64,000 nucleotides of DNA from Photorhabdus asymbiotica (lineage in GTDB: Bacteria; Pseudomonadota; Gammaproteobacteria; Enterobacterales; Enterobacteriaceae). Positions 39,075 through 47,026 of this stretch are shown here, in pieces. The stretch spans positions 186,001 to 250,000 of the forward strand of contig NZ_RBLJ01000002.1 of NCBI RefSeq assembly GCF_003634575.1, in the 5' to 3' direction. The position numbers were made by a program, and so were the translations under genes. The notes beneath the pieces were generated by a model. The model made no database searches. It was not told the origin of the DNA and was given only the letters and a program-made list of their open reading frames with translations. Numbering within the stretch: the first letter of the stretch is position 1; each line of letters begins with the position of its first letter.

Positions 39075-40268
39075 ATGACAGAAAAAAAATTGGAAACTTC
39101 ATTAGTCAGTGCCGGCAGAAGCCATAAATTTACCCAAGGCGCAGTAAACCCAATCATTCAGAGAACATCATCTGTAATTTTCGATTCTGTGGAATCTAAA
39201 AAGCAGGCGACAAAGAATTGTGCCAATGGAGAGCTATTTTATGGCCGTCGTGGTACACAAACTCATTTCTCCTTTCAGAAAGCGATGACTGAACTGGAAG
39301 GTGGCGCCGGTTGTATGCTTTATCCTTCTGGTGTCGCCGCAATCAGTAATGCCATTCTCTCTTTTGCGGCAACCGGTGATCATATTCTGTTAACCGGTTC
39401 GACTTACGATCCAACACAAGCCTTTTGTGACAAGATATTGTCACGAATGAATATTACTGCCGATTATTTCGATCCTATGATTGGTGAGGAGATAGCTAAA
39501 CTCATTAAGCCCAATACCAAAGTGGTGTTTCTTGAATCCCCTGGCTCCATCACCATGGAAGTACAAGATGTTCCGGCTATCGTCCGTGCTGTACGGCGAG
39601 TCAATCCAGATATTGTCATCATGATAGATAACACCTGGGCTGCGGGTGTATTGTTTAAAGCATTAGAGTTTGGCATCGATATTTCTATTCAATCCGGCAC
39701 CAAATATATTATTGGTCATTCCGACGCTATGTTGGGTATTGCCGTAGCTAACGAACGTTGTTGGGCACAACTACGGGAAAATTCCTATTTAATGGGACAA
39801 ATGGCCGATGCCGATACGGTTTATATGGCAAGTCGCGGATTGCGTACTTTAGCGATTCGCCTAAAACAACATGAAAAAAACAGTATCGAAATAGCTCGCT
39901 GGCTGCAACAAAGAACCGAAGTTGCAGAAGTCTATCATCCAGTTCTCCCCTCCTGCCCCGGTCACGATAATTTTATCCGTGATTTTAGTGGCTGTAATGG
40001 CCTGTTTTCCTTCCGGTTAAAAGAGAGATTAACATCTCAACAGTTCACCGATTATCTGGATAATTTTCACCATTTTAAAATGGCATTCTCTTGGGGCGGT
40101 TTTGAATCTCTGATTCTGGGTTATCAACCAGAAGAGATAAAAATGATGCGCCAATATCCTATCCCACAAAAAACAGGCACCCTGTTCCGCCTGCATATCG
40201 GGTTGGAGAATGTTCAGGATTTGATTGATGATTTAGCCGAGGGGTTTAATCGAATTTCTGTTGATTAA
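39075..40268 (+). CDS. metC: Cystathionine beta-lyase
   Basis: MetC cleaves cystathionine to homocysteine in methionine synthesis using PLP. The 397-aa protein belongs to the Cys/Met-metabolism PLP family. It has the substrate and PLP phosphate region [16 protein letters not shown] near residue 55, the DNTWAAG segment supplying the Asp that holds the PLP ring nitrogen, and [14 protein letters not shown] with the Schiff-base Lys near 212. C-terminal SWGGFESLI is typical of MetC over MetB. AAGGTG lies 10 bp upstream. Gene order exbD-exbB / metC-yghB-dkgA follows E. coli, interrupted here by a toxin-antitoxin pair and an IS relic. Confidence 0.95.
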   Translation: MTEKKLETSLVSAGRSHKFTQGAVNPIIQRTSSVIFDSVESKKQATKNCANGELFYGRRGTQTHFSFQKAMTELEGGAGCMLYPSGVAAISNAILSFAATGDHILLTGSTYDPTQAFCDKILSRMNITADYFDPMIGEEIAKLIKPNTKVVFLESPGSITMEVQDVPAIVRAVRRVNPDIVIMIDNTWAAGVLFKALEFGIDISIQSGTKYIIGHSDAMLGIAVANERCWAQLRENSYLMGQMADADTVYMASRGLRTLAIRLKQHEKNSIEIARWLQQRTEVAEVYHPVLPSCPGHDNFIRDFSGCNGLFSFRLKERLTSQQFTDYLDNFHHFKMAFSWGGFESLILGYQPEEIKMMRQYPIPQKTGTLFRLHIGLENVQDLIDDLAEGFNRISVD

Positions 40269-40339
40269 TCTTATAGTTACTTAATATAAAATATAACAAA
40301 CTGAAAACTTCAACACCTAGAGACAAATAAATTGTTATT

Positions 40340-40358
40340 ACAATGCATTTGCATTACA
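40340..40358. promoter_or_regulatory. Imperfect palindrome upstream of prlF, candidate operator
   Basis: The sequence around AATGCATTTGCATT has dyad symmetry and sits about 45 bp before the prlF start, where antitoxins of this type usually bind to repress their own operon. Support is positional only. Confidence 0.4.
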
Positions 40359-40399
40359 CTTTGTCGAAAGATTATTAAACAAACAAATAAGGTCGAAAT

Positions 40400-40750
40400 A
40401 TGCACGAATCATCAAGTGTTGAGTTCGATGTTGGAGCAGAATCCAAACTTACCCGTCGCAGCCAAACAACTATTCCAACGCCAGTCCGTAAAGCTCTTAA
40501 ACTAAGACCTGGACATGATAGTATCAAATATAAGATTTTATCTTCTGGTGATGTACTTATCAGTCGTAAAAGCAGCGAAGAAGAAAAAGATCCTGTAATA
40601 GAATCATTTCTGAACTTTCTGGAAAAAGACATTAAAAAACATCCTGAACAAATACAACAATTAAGTGAACAACTCATTAACCGAGCAAAGTCACTTACTG
40701 CTGGGACAGACATAGATCTAAATAATCCACTATCTGCCGACGATGAGTAA
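40400..40750 (+). CDS. prlF: Type II antitoxin PrlF (SohA)
   Basis: PrlF is the AbrB/SpoVT-like antitoxin of the PrlF-YhaV pair. The 116-aa protein has the swapped-hairpin DNA-binding region SKLTRRSQTTIPTPVRKALKLRPGHD (stated as residues about 16-41) and an acidic C-terminal tail (EEEKDPVIESFLNFLEKD...) expected to wrap the toxin. The toxin gene starts 6 bp after its stop. An imperfect palindrome (ACAATGCATTTGCATTACA, about 40340-40358) just upstream is a candidate autoregulatory operator. Confidence 0.9.
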   Translation: MHESSSVEFDVGAESKLTRRSQTTIPTPVRKALKLRPGHDSIKYKILSSGDVLISRKSSEEEKDPVIESFLNFLEKDIKKHPEQIQQLSEQLINRAKSLTAGTDIDLNNPLSADDE

Positions 40751-40756
40751 AGGACT

Positions 40757-41251
40757 ATGTACGATCGAGTATGTGTAATAAACGGATGGGTTCTTTTTGC
40801 CCATCCGTGCTTTATAGAACAACTGAAACAAATAATAGACAAGGTCGAACAACTTCAGCAGAAATATCCAAATGACTATCTGAAAAAAAATGATACGAAA
40901 CGCTTAGCTGCAATCATAAAACTTGTTACTGAAATTATTCCCAGTGACCCCGCTAATATAACCTTTCGTTTGGGTTACACATTAGGCGGAAAAAGAAAAC
41001 ACTGGTTCAGAGCAAAATTTTTCCAACAATATCGCCTTTTCTTCCGTTTTCACACCGAGAGTAAAATTATTATCTTTGGCTGGGTAAATGATGACAGAAC
41101 AAAAAGGGCATATGGTGATCAACGTGATGCTTACAAAGTATTTGGTGAAATGCTTAACGCTGGACGCCCACCAGATGACTGGACTTCTCTTTTAAAGGAA
41201 TCAATTGAATCACCACACTTAGCTGAACTTCTTAATGAACACCAACCATAA
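40757..41251 (+). CDS. yhaV: Type II toxin YhaV (RelE-like ribonuclease)
   Basis: The 164-aa protein matches YhaV, the ribosome-dependent mRNA nuclease neutralised by PrlF. Conserved features are NGWVLFAHPCF at the N-terminus, the RAKFFQQYRLFFRF segment with basic and aromatic catalytic-region residues, IIIFGWVNDDRTKRAYG, and DAYKVFGEMLNAGRPPDDW at the C-terminus. Length is close to E. coli YhaV (154). The frame is intact. The pair lies between metC and an IS200/IS605 relic whose end abuts the toxin gene, a typical accessory insertion in the otherwise conserved metC-yghB interval. Confidence 0.92.
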   Translation: MYDRVCVINGWVLFAHPCFIEQLKQIIDKVEQLQQKYPNDYLKKNDTKRLAAIIKLVTEIIPSDPANITFRLGYTLGGKRKHWFRAKFFQQYRLFFRFHTESKIIIFGWVNDDRTKRAYGDQRDAYKVFGEMLNAGRPPDDWTSLLKESIESPHLAELLNEHQP

Positions 41252-41334
41252 ATCTTTCCTAATTTGACATCCTCCCCCCCTTCGCACTTCGTGACTCAGG
41301 AGGGGATTCCCGTTAGTGGGTGACTGCTGATTGC

Positions 41335-41763
41335 TCAGTGTCCGATTTCTGCTTCAACGGGCGGCCTGACTGCTTTGATTTTCCCGCTGACCTCCCGTGA
41401 CGGCCTGAACTTCATCCAGCCAAGACCCGCCGGGAGCTTGACACGTCGGCGCTCAAGCCGACAATATTTTTCAAAGTTAACAAAACGGATCGAATCACGA
41501 CCGTCATTTTTCCTTTTAAATACAGGGGCTTTTGCCGCCAGTGTTTTATCAAAACAACGCTGCCATGCACCGTGTAAGTCTTTGAGCTTCTGCTGAAGAT
41601 TATCGGTGTAGGCGGCCTGTAAGAAGGCATGCCCCGGCATTGTTTTCCATACGGTGAGCATCCGGTTCAGCTCAAAGGCTGACGGGAGCCTGCCACCCGC
41701 TCCCAGAATGCGTTGCGTCTCGGCAAGCCCATAATTCCAGACAAAACGGGCACAACCGCACAA
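41335..41763 (-). pseudogene. TnpB (IS605 OrfB) N-terminal fragment, catalytic half missing
   Basis: The 142-codon frame corresponds to the TnpB N-terminus: CGCARFVWNYGLAETQRIL, then LQQKLKDLHGAWQRCFDK and IRFVNFEKYCRLERRRVKLPAGLGW, the OrfB_IS605 helix-turn-helix and WED region. The upstream start is frameshifted near 41780, where a reading EAYKFRLESTV continues in another frame. After IKAVR the protein jumps to PPVEAEIGH and stops, so the RuvC active site and zinc finger are deleted. TnpB is an RNA-guided nuclease in intact elements; this fragment cannot cut DNA. Confidence 0.8.
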
Positions 41764-41815
41764 CTGCCGCAGACGCTGCTACTGTGGATTCGAGTCTGAA
41801 TTTGTAGGCTTCCAG

Positions 41816-42091
41816 GATAAGTATGAGCATTCAGTATGTCGTCATTTTGTTCACTATCCTACGGCATATCCGTTTAATTTCAATGCAAAAATACCCAATC
41901 AATCGTTCCCGGCACGCAATGGCGAATCTGAGTACGTCCACATGCTGATTGAGTCCCCGCCGACTGTTCAGCTTTCCGTGTGGGTCAACTCACTCAAGGC
42001 GGTCACGTCCCAGCGTCTGCGTCATGAATTTTTGGACTGGCGTGGTGCAGACGGAAAAGCCGTGCTTTGGTGCGCCGTTGGAAGGGGTTAA
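41816..42091 (+). pseudogene. TnpA (IS200-type HUH/Y1 transposase) fragment
   Basis: The frame reads KYEHSVCRHFVHY, the typical start region of IS200 transposases. It then has unrelated codons where an internal part is lost, and continues YVHMLIESPPTVQLSVWVNS, which is the HUH region; the family has His where this copy has Tyr (HVHM expected). It has no start codon and ends after WCAVGRG without the Tyr nucleophile helix. It is a relic. Confidence 0.7.
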
Positions 42092-42295
42092 ACAATATAT
42101 TCAGCATCAGCGTGGCTGATGATTCTTCGGGCTTTTCGAGCCCGTCCAAATTCCCCTCCCGCTTTATGTCGGCAGGAGTACTACCCTTTGTAAGGTTAAG
42201 ATGGATAAGACCAAGCCATACTTAAACTTTTACGGTAAACTGACTTGATATATACAAACGTAATAAATTTACCTACAACAGTCATAGGATAAATA

Positions 42296-42967
42296 ATGGA
42301 AGTGCTACACGAGATTATGCGGGCATTATGGCAGCATGATTTTTCCAAACTTGCCAACCCTGATATTCTCTGGATTATCTATGGCATTTTGTTCATAACG
42401 CTGGTTCTGGAAAATGGCTTATTACCCGCCGCTTTTTTACCCGGTGATACATTGTTAATCCTTACCGGTGCGTTAATTGCCAAAGGAGTGATGCACTTTA
42501 TCCCAACCGTTTTTATACTGACAGCAGCAGCCAGTATCGGTTGCTGGCTTGGCTATCTTCAAGGACGATGGCTTGGTGATACTAAACGGGTTAAAGGTTG
42601 GTTAGCACAACTTCCCATTCAGTACCGCCAACGGGCTAACGTGCTATTTTTCAAACATGGTCTGGCTGCTCTGCTGCTTGGTCGTTTTTTGGCTTTTGTC
42701 CGAACGCTATTGCCTACACTTGCAGGTATATCTGGCCTCAACAGTAAACGCTTTCAAATGTTTAATTGGCTAAGTGGCTTATTATGGGTCATTACGGTGG
42801 TTGGTTTTGGTTATCTTCTCAATCAGATCCCGTTTATTAAAAACCATCAGGATCTAGTTATGACCATTCTGGTGATTTTACCCATCGTACTATTGCTAAG
42901 TGGCTTGGGTGCATCTCTGCTGATGTATTGGCGCCACCGCAGAGCCTCTACGGTAAAACGTAAATAA
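42296..42967 (+). CDS. yghB: DedA-family inner-membrane protein YghB
   Basis: YghB and its paralogue YqjA are DedA proteins needed for membrane homeostasis and drug and pH tolerance in E. coli. They are now viewed as likely lipid-flipping or proton-coupled transporters. The 223-aa sequence shows the DedA signatures [16 protein letters not shown] (about 40-55), [13 protein letters not shown] and [23 protein letters not shown] (essential Arg and Glu/Asp residues), with several membrane segments. Start ATG 42296 matches the E. coli protein. Position between metC and dkgA is the conserved one; yqhC and yqhD are absent. Confidence 0.94.
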   Translation: MEVLHEIMRALWQHDFSKLANPDILWIIYGILFITLVLENGLLPAAFLPGDTLLILTGALIAKGVMHFIPTVFILTAAASIGCWLGYLQGRWLGDTKRVKGWLAQLPIQYRQRANVLFFKHGLAALLLGRFLAFVRTLLPTLAGISGLNSKRFQMFNWLSGLLWVITVVGFGYLLNQIPFIKNHQDLVMTILVILPIVLLLSGLGASLLMYWRHRRASTVKRK

Positions 42968-43226
42968 AAGTCATCATGGTTTACAAACCGAGACTGGGTT
43001 TTTATCCTTAACTTAATTTCGAACCAACAGCATGTGGACTTCAGCTCAGTTACCAAATGATGTTTCTGTGCTTGATGCTCCACAAAATCAATACATGGCT
43101 TAGATCACGCCAATTGTATTACTTTCTTCAATTACTCTTAATATCAACTTAATATCAACCACCATTATTTATAACGATACATTTTAGCTGATATTTTAAC
43201 TGTCTATCTTTTTTTAGGAGGTAGTA

Positions 43227-44096
43227 ATGGATAATCAACCTATTATCAAACTTGCTGATGGAAACCATATGCCACAATTGGGACTGGGATCATGGGCCGC
43301 AAATAACCAGCAAATAGTTACAGCAATCCACACCGCCCTGGATGTAGGTTATCGAGCAATTGACACTGCCGCTATTTACAATAATGAGAAAGGGGTAGGT
43401 AAAGCTCTGCAAGAAACAGACATTCCCCGTGAAGAGATCTTTGTCACAACCAAATTGTGGAATGACAGACATAATGATGTCCGCGCTGCGCTAACAGAAA
43501 GTTTAGAAAAATTACAACTTGATTATGTCGACCTCTATCTCATTCATTGGCCGGCACCACCACAGGATCAATATGTCAGTGCCTGGCAGCAATTGATTGA
43601 ATTACAAAAAGAGGGACTTATTCGTAGTATCGGTGTTTCTAATTTCCAACCTGAACATATCCAGCGGTTGATCAATGAAACTGGTGTTCACCCTGTCATT
43701 AATCAGATTGAGCTACACCCGCTGTTCCAGCAACGTCAGCTTCATGCCTGGAATGCCACACACCATATCGTTACCGAATCCTGGAGTCCACTGGCACAAG
43801 GTGGTGAAAACGTATTTGATAATCAACTGGTTCAACATCTGGCACAAAAGTACGGTAAAACACCCGCTCAGATCGTTCTCCGCTGGCACATTGATAACGG
43901 TATGATTGTGATCCCCAAATCTGCCACACTATCAAGAATTAAAGAGAACTTTGATATATTCAATTTCAAACTAGAAAAAGAAGATTTGACCGCTATGACT
44001 ACTCTGGATATCGGCAAACGCTTGGGACCAACCCCCGACACATTCGTTGATTTCAGTGAATTCAGTCACCTTCTTGATTATATTGATCCACGCTAA
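43227..44096 (+). CDS. dkgA: Aldo/keto reductase, 2,5-diketo-D-gluconate reductase A type
   Basis: DkgA is an NADPH-dependent aldo/keto reductase acting on 2,5-diketogluconate, methylglyoxal and other carbonyls. The AKR barrel shows the catalytic tetrad in DTAAIYNNE (Asp, Tyr), TTKLW (Lys) and LIHWP (His), and the cofactor motif VIPKSATLSRIKEN near the C-terminus. It is 289 aa, slightly longer than E. coli DkgA (275), with an extended C-terminus FSEFSHLLDYIDPR. AGGAGG lies 6 bp before the ATG. It is convergent with ftsP and a hairpin lies between. Confidence 0.92.
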   Translation: MDNQPIIKLADGNHMPQLGLGSWAANNQQIVTAIHTALDVGYRAIDTAAIYNNEKGVGKALQETDIPREEIFVTTKLWNDRHNDVRAALTESLEKLQLDYVDLYLIHWPAPPQDQYVSAWQQLIELQKEGLIRSIGVSNFQPEHIQRLINETGVHPVINQIELHPLFQQRQLHAWNATHHIVTESWSPLAQGGENVFDNQLVQHLAQKYGKTPAQIVLRWHIDNGMIVIPKSATLSRIKENFDIFNFKLEKEDLTAMTTLDIGKRLGPTPDTFVDFSEFSHLLDYIDPR

Positions 44097-44148
44097 GAAT
44101 TAACTTAAAAAAGTCATATGGTGATAATGAGCAAAAGGATTAGAACCT

Positions 44149-44168
44149 GCGCGGCCTCAATACCGCGC
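44149..44168. terminator. Hairpin between convergent dkgA and ftsP
   Basis: GCGCGG and CCGCGC form a 6-bp stem with an 8-nt loop, followed by TTCGATTTCGCTT on the plus strand. It is modest in length but correctly placed. Confidence 0.45.
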
Positions 44169-44213
44169 TTCGATTTCGCTTGGTCATTATCGCCAACCTC
44201 AGCTTTCATTTAC

Positions 44214-45629
44214 CTAATTGATGGGTATAGTTACTAACTGCCCAACAGAACCACGATCTGCCATTTCCAGGATCTGACTGTAATATAAAAACGGAAAATG
44301 CTCATAAGATGGCTGGTTCATATAAACCAGCAACTCCACCCGACCATCAACCCAGACAGTATCTTTCCAACCGTAATCCTGTGGTTGAGGCACCACCCCA
44401 TTGTTGCTAATAACCTTAAACTGTACACCCTCAATATGAAACGGTTGCGGGGAGGATGTATTCACGAGCCAACGTTCCCAAGTTCCTTGCTGACTAGTAA
44501 TATCAACTCGGTTCATATCCCATAACACACCGTTAATTCCCGGTGCATTATCATCCAGATAAATTTCCCGGTTACGGATTGCGTTGGAAACCTGCATAAA
44601 ATCATCAACCAGACGGGATGGTAGTTCATCTGTCACCAGAGATAACAAACCTGTCGCTTTGAGGGTCAAAACGGTGCTAGAAATTAACATAGTGGATGGT
44701 TCAAACAACCCACGCAGCCGATCAAGTACACCTGCTGATTCGCCTGCCGTCACAGAAACTTCATCCCCTTTGGACATATCAATCAATACTTCACGCCGTT
44801 CACCCGGTGCAATAGATATTTGTTGAATAGATACGGGTGAAGTTAACAATCCCAAGTCAGTACCTATCATATAGAAAGGACGACCATCACTGATTTGTAA
44901 CTGATATCGGCGAGCATTAGATGCATTCAATAAACGTAGACGAACCCAACCACGAGGTACCTCAATAAAAGGATTCTGCACACCATTAACTAACAAAGTA
45001 TTACCGATAAACCCACCAGCAGTAGGCTGATACTCAGGAACACCAAAGTTATCCAGCCGTTTATCCTGGAGAATAACCGGGAAATCATTAACACCATAGT
45101 GTTTCGGCAACGGCAAATTACGGCTAATTTCATCTTCTACCAACCACATCCCAGCCAAGCCGTTATAAACATGTGGTGCCATCCGATTAGGCGTATTAGC
45201 ATGATACCAGCAAGTTGCCGCTTGCTGACGGATAGGCAACACCGGAGACCAGTCTGCTCCCGGAGAAATCTGACGGGCAACGCCTCCAGTCAAAGTACCT
45301 GGTAATTGCAATCCACTGACCGTCATCGAAACCGGTTCTGCCAACCGATTACTGTATATCAGTTTCACATCATCATTTTTATGAACCCGTACAGTCGGAC
45401 CAAGATATTGGCCATTAATTCCCCACACACTGGTTTTATATTGTCCATCAAAAGTCCAACGCGCTTTTTGTAAAGTCAGAAATAGCGGTTGTCCACCACG
45501 GGATTCCAATAAAGGGGGAACCGGCAAAGCAGTTCGCTGATTTTTGCTGGCCCGAACCATGAAAGGAGCTGCTCCGATACACATCGCCAAGCCTGATGCC
45601 TGAATAAATTGGCGCCGACTAAATGACAT
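44214..45629 (-). CDS. ftsP: Cell division protein FtsP (SufI), Tat-exported cupredoxin-like protein
   Basis: FtsP is a periplasmic multicopper-oxidase-like protein that stabilises the divisome under stress and has lost its copper sites. The 471-aa protein has a twin-arginine signal (SRRQFIQASGLA), followed by three cupredoxin domains. Visible landmarks are NGQYLGPTVRV near residue 70, CWYHANTPNRMAPHVYNGLAGMW, and HIEGVQFKVI in the last domain. The full set of MCO copper ligands (HCH, HxxHxH) is not present, as in SufI. It follows plsC, as in E. coli parC-plsC-sufI. Confidence 0.95.
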   Translation of the reverse strand: MSFSRRQFIQASGLAMCIGAAPFMVRASKNQRTALPVPPLLESRGGQPLFLTLQKARWTFDGQYKTSVWGINGQYLGPTVRVHKNDDVKLIYSNRLAEPVSMTVSGLQLPGTLTGGVARQISPGADWSPVLPIRQQAATCWYHANTPNRMAPHVYNGLAGMWLVEDEISRNLPLPKHYGVNDFPVILQDKRLDNFGVPEYQPTAGGFIGNTLLVNGVQNPFIEVPRGWVRLRLLNASNARRYQLQISDGRPFYMIGTDLGLLTSPVSIQQISIAPGERREVLIDMSKGDEVSVTAGESAGVLDRLRGLFEPSTMLISSTVLTLKATGLLSLVTDELPSRLVDDFMQVSNAIRNREIYLDDNAPGINGVLWDMNRVDITSQQGTWERWLVNTSSPQPFHIEGVQFKVISNNGVVPQPQDYGWKDTVWVDGRVELLVYMNQPSYEHFPFLYYSQILEMADRGSVGQLVTIPIN

Positions 45630-45901
45630 ATTTTCTCCGCGACAAACATAATTGAATTCCAGGTGTTATGTAGCTCATCTTGCCATCACGCACCATGGAA
45701 GCTAATAACTCAATATCGAAGTTATTAAAGTTTATTGTCCTTTTGATTGCGCTTAACAAAAACATTATTTACCAAACGCTCATCATATCGCGAACATGAA
45801 ACGAATTCTAAAACTATCTGAATGCATTACACAAATCTGTCCCAGTAAGCAAACAGTATAGTCGTTTCTATTAGAAATTATGGGCACAAATAACAAACAA
45901 G

Positions 45902-45932
45902 AATCCTCACATACTTGGTATATGTGAGGATT
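45902..45932 (-). terminator. Perfect hairpin between plsC and ftsP
   Basis: AATCCTCACATA and TATGTGAGGATT form a perfect 12-bp stem with a 7-nt loop. On the minus strand CTTGTTTGTTATTTG follows. It likely ends the plsC transcript after the ERIC. The rest of 45630-46011 is the AT-rich ftsP promoter region with no gene seen. Confidence 0.65.
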
Positions 45933-46011
45933 AAAGCGCATTCAAAAATATTGCTTTCGTCAGGCTTAAACCCACTCTTGATGGCAAGGAATGACAAACA
46001 AAATAACCTAT

Positions 46012-46138
46012 TATACCCTTCATCTTTCAAGTTGCTGCTTTGTTGGCTGCTTTCCCTCACCCCAGTCACATCGTTATCTATGCTCCTGGGGATTCGTTCA
46101 CTTGCCGCCGCACTGCAACTCGAAATCTATTGGGTATA
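46012..46138 (-). repeat. ERIC element (type A, inverted) overlapping the 3' end of plsC
   Basis: A complete 127-bp type-A copy in reverse orientation. Its first 12 bases (TATACCCAATAG) encode the last three residues of PlsC, Tyr-Thr-Gln, and the TAG stop. Confidence 0.96.
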
Positions 46139-46879
46139 TAAGTGCTTATTCTGTTTCTTCATTATCTCTAATTCCTCATCCAACTCTTCTATTTTAGCCT
46201 TCATTACCCGATGACAATACTCTGCCAATTCACGTACTTGCTCTTTGGTATATCCAGAGGTATCAATTGGTGGCAGCATTTCAACAATGACCGTGCCATT
46301 ATTCCAGCGATTTAACTTAATATTGCCATTAGCAATGGAAGAGACACAGACAGGAACAATAGGAACTCCCGCAGAAATAGCAGCATGGAAAGCCCCCGTT
46401 TTAAATGGCAATAAGCCCCGGCCACGGCTGCGTGTTCCTTCCGGGAACATCCAGACAGAAATACGGCGTTTTTGAATCTGTTCTACCACTTGAGTAATCG
46501 TGCTGTGTGCTTTAGCACGATTCTTTCGATCAATCAGAATATTACCTGTCAACCAATATAACTGGCCAAAAAAGGGGATCAGCACCAAGCTTTTTTTACC
46601 CACTGTCACTGTGCTCGGCTGAACCGCGTTAGACATGGTTATCATGTCATAGTTGTTCTGGTGGTTGCCAATATAAATACTCGGCCCATAATTCCTGGCT
46701 TCAGCAGGAATACGCTCAATTATTTTGATGCCAAATACTTTCGACAATCGACCAAACATATGACCAAACACCATGACATGGTGGGGATTCCGTGGTCTAA
46801 ATAAACAGTAAATCCCCCCCAATACACACACCAAAACCGAAAACAAAATAACAATAATGCCACGAATAATAGCTAACAT
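46127..46879 (-). CDS. plsC: 1-acyl-sn-glycerol-3-phosphate acyltransferase
   Basis: PlsC adds the second acyl chain to lysophosphatidic acid at the inner membrane. The 250-aa protein has an N-terminal membrane segment (IIRGIIVILFSVLVCVLGG), the acyltransferase motif I NHQNNYD (the NHx4D block, near residues 72-78), motif III FPEGTRSRG near 146 and VPIVPV motif IV. The final residues YTQ and the stop codon come from an ERIC element; the tail before it (EELEIMKKQNKHL) is helical and variable in the family, so activity need not be affected. It lies downstream of parC. Confidence 0.94.
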   Translation of the reverse strand: MLAIIRGIIVILFSVLVCVLGGIYCLFRPRNPHHVMVFGHMFGRLSKVFGIKIIERIPAEARNYGPSIYIGNHQNNYDMITMSNAVQPSTVTVGKKSLVLIPFFGQLYWLTGNILIDRKNRAKAHSTITQVVEQIQKRRISVWMFPEGTRSRGRGLLPFKTGAFHAAISAGVPIVPVCVSSIANGNIKLNRWNNGTVIVEMLPPIDTSGYTKEQVRELAEYCHRVMKAKIEELDEELEIMKKQNKHLYTQ

Positions 46880-46892
46880 AGCCGCCTCTTAT

Positions 46893-46918
46893 TTAACAGG
46901 CCGGCCCCGGCCCGTTAA
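46893..46918 (-). terminator. Hairpin between parC and plsC
   Basis: TTAAC-GGCC and GGCC-GTTAA pair over about 10 bp (one A-C mismatch) around a short loop, 109 bp after the parC stop and 14 bp before the plsC start. Its position close to plsC suggests either a parC terminator or a structured plsC leader. Confidence 0.5.
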
Positions 46919-47026
46919 GGTTTTATTTAATCCCAATTTAGAGTCCATCCCATTAGGCTATTTTTATTTGCCATTCTTTAGTAATAAAAAACTACCTGTA
47001 ACAATAGCGTCTATTGGGATAAACCG

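Larger units (their letters stand above)
41262..42200. mobile_element. Decayed IS200/IS605-family element with divergent tnpA and tnpB fragments
   Basis: The block carries a truncated tnpB on the minus strand and a truncated Y1 transposase (tnpA) on the plus strand, back to back as in IS605. At the left, CATCCTCCCCCCTTCGCACTTCG with a matching CAGGAGGGG resembles the hairpin end of such elements. The right side contains TTCTTCGGGCTTTTCGAGCCCG, another stem-loop. Both genes are broken, so the element cannot move itself. It fills the gap between yhaV and yghB. Confidence 0.78.
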
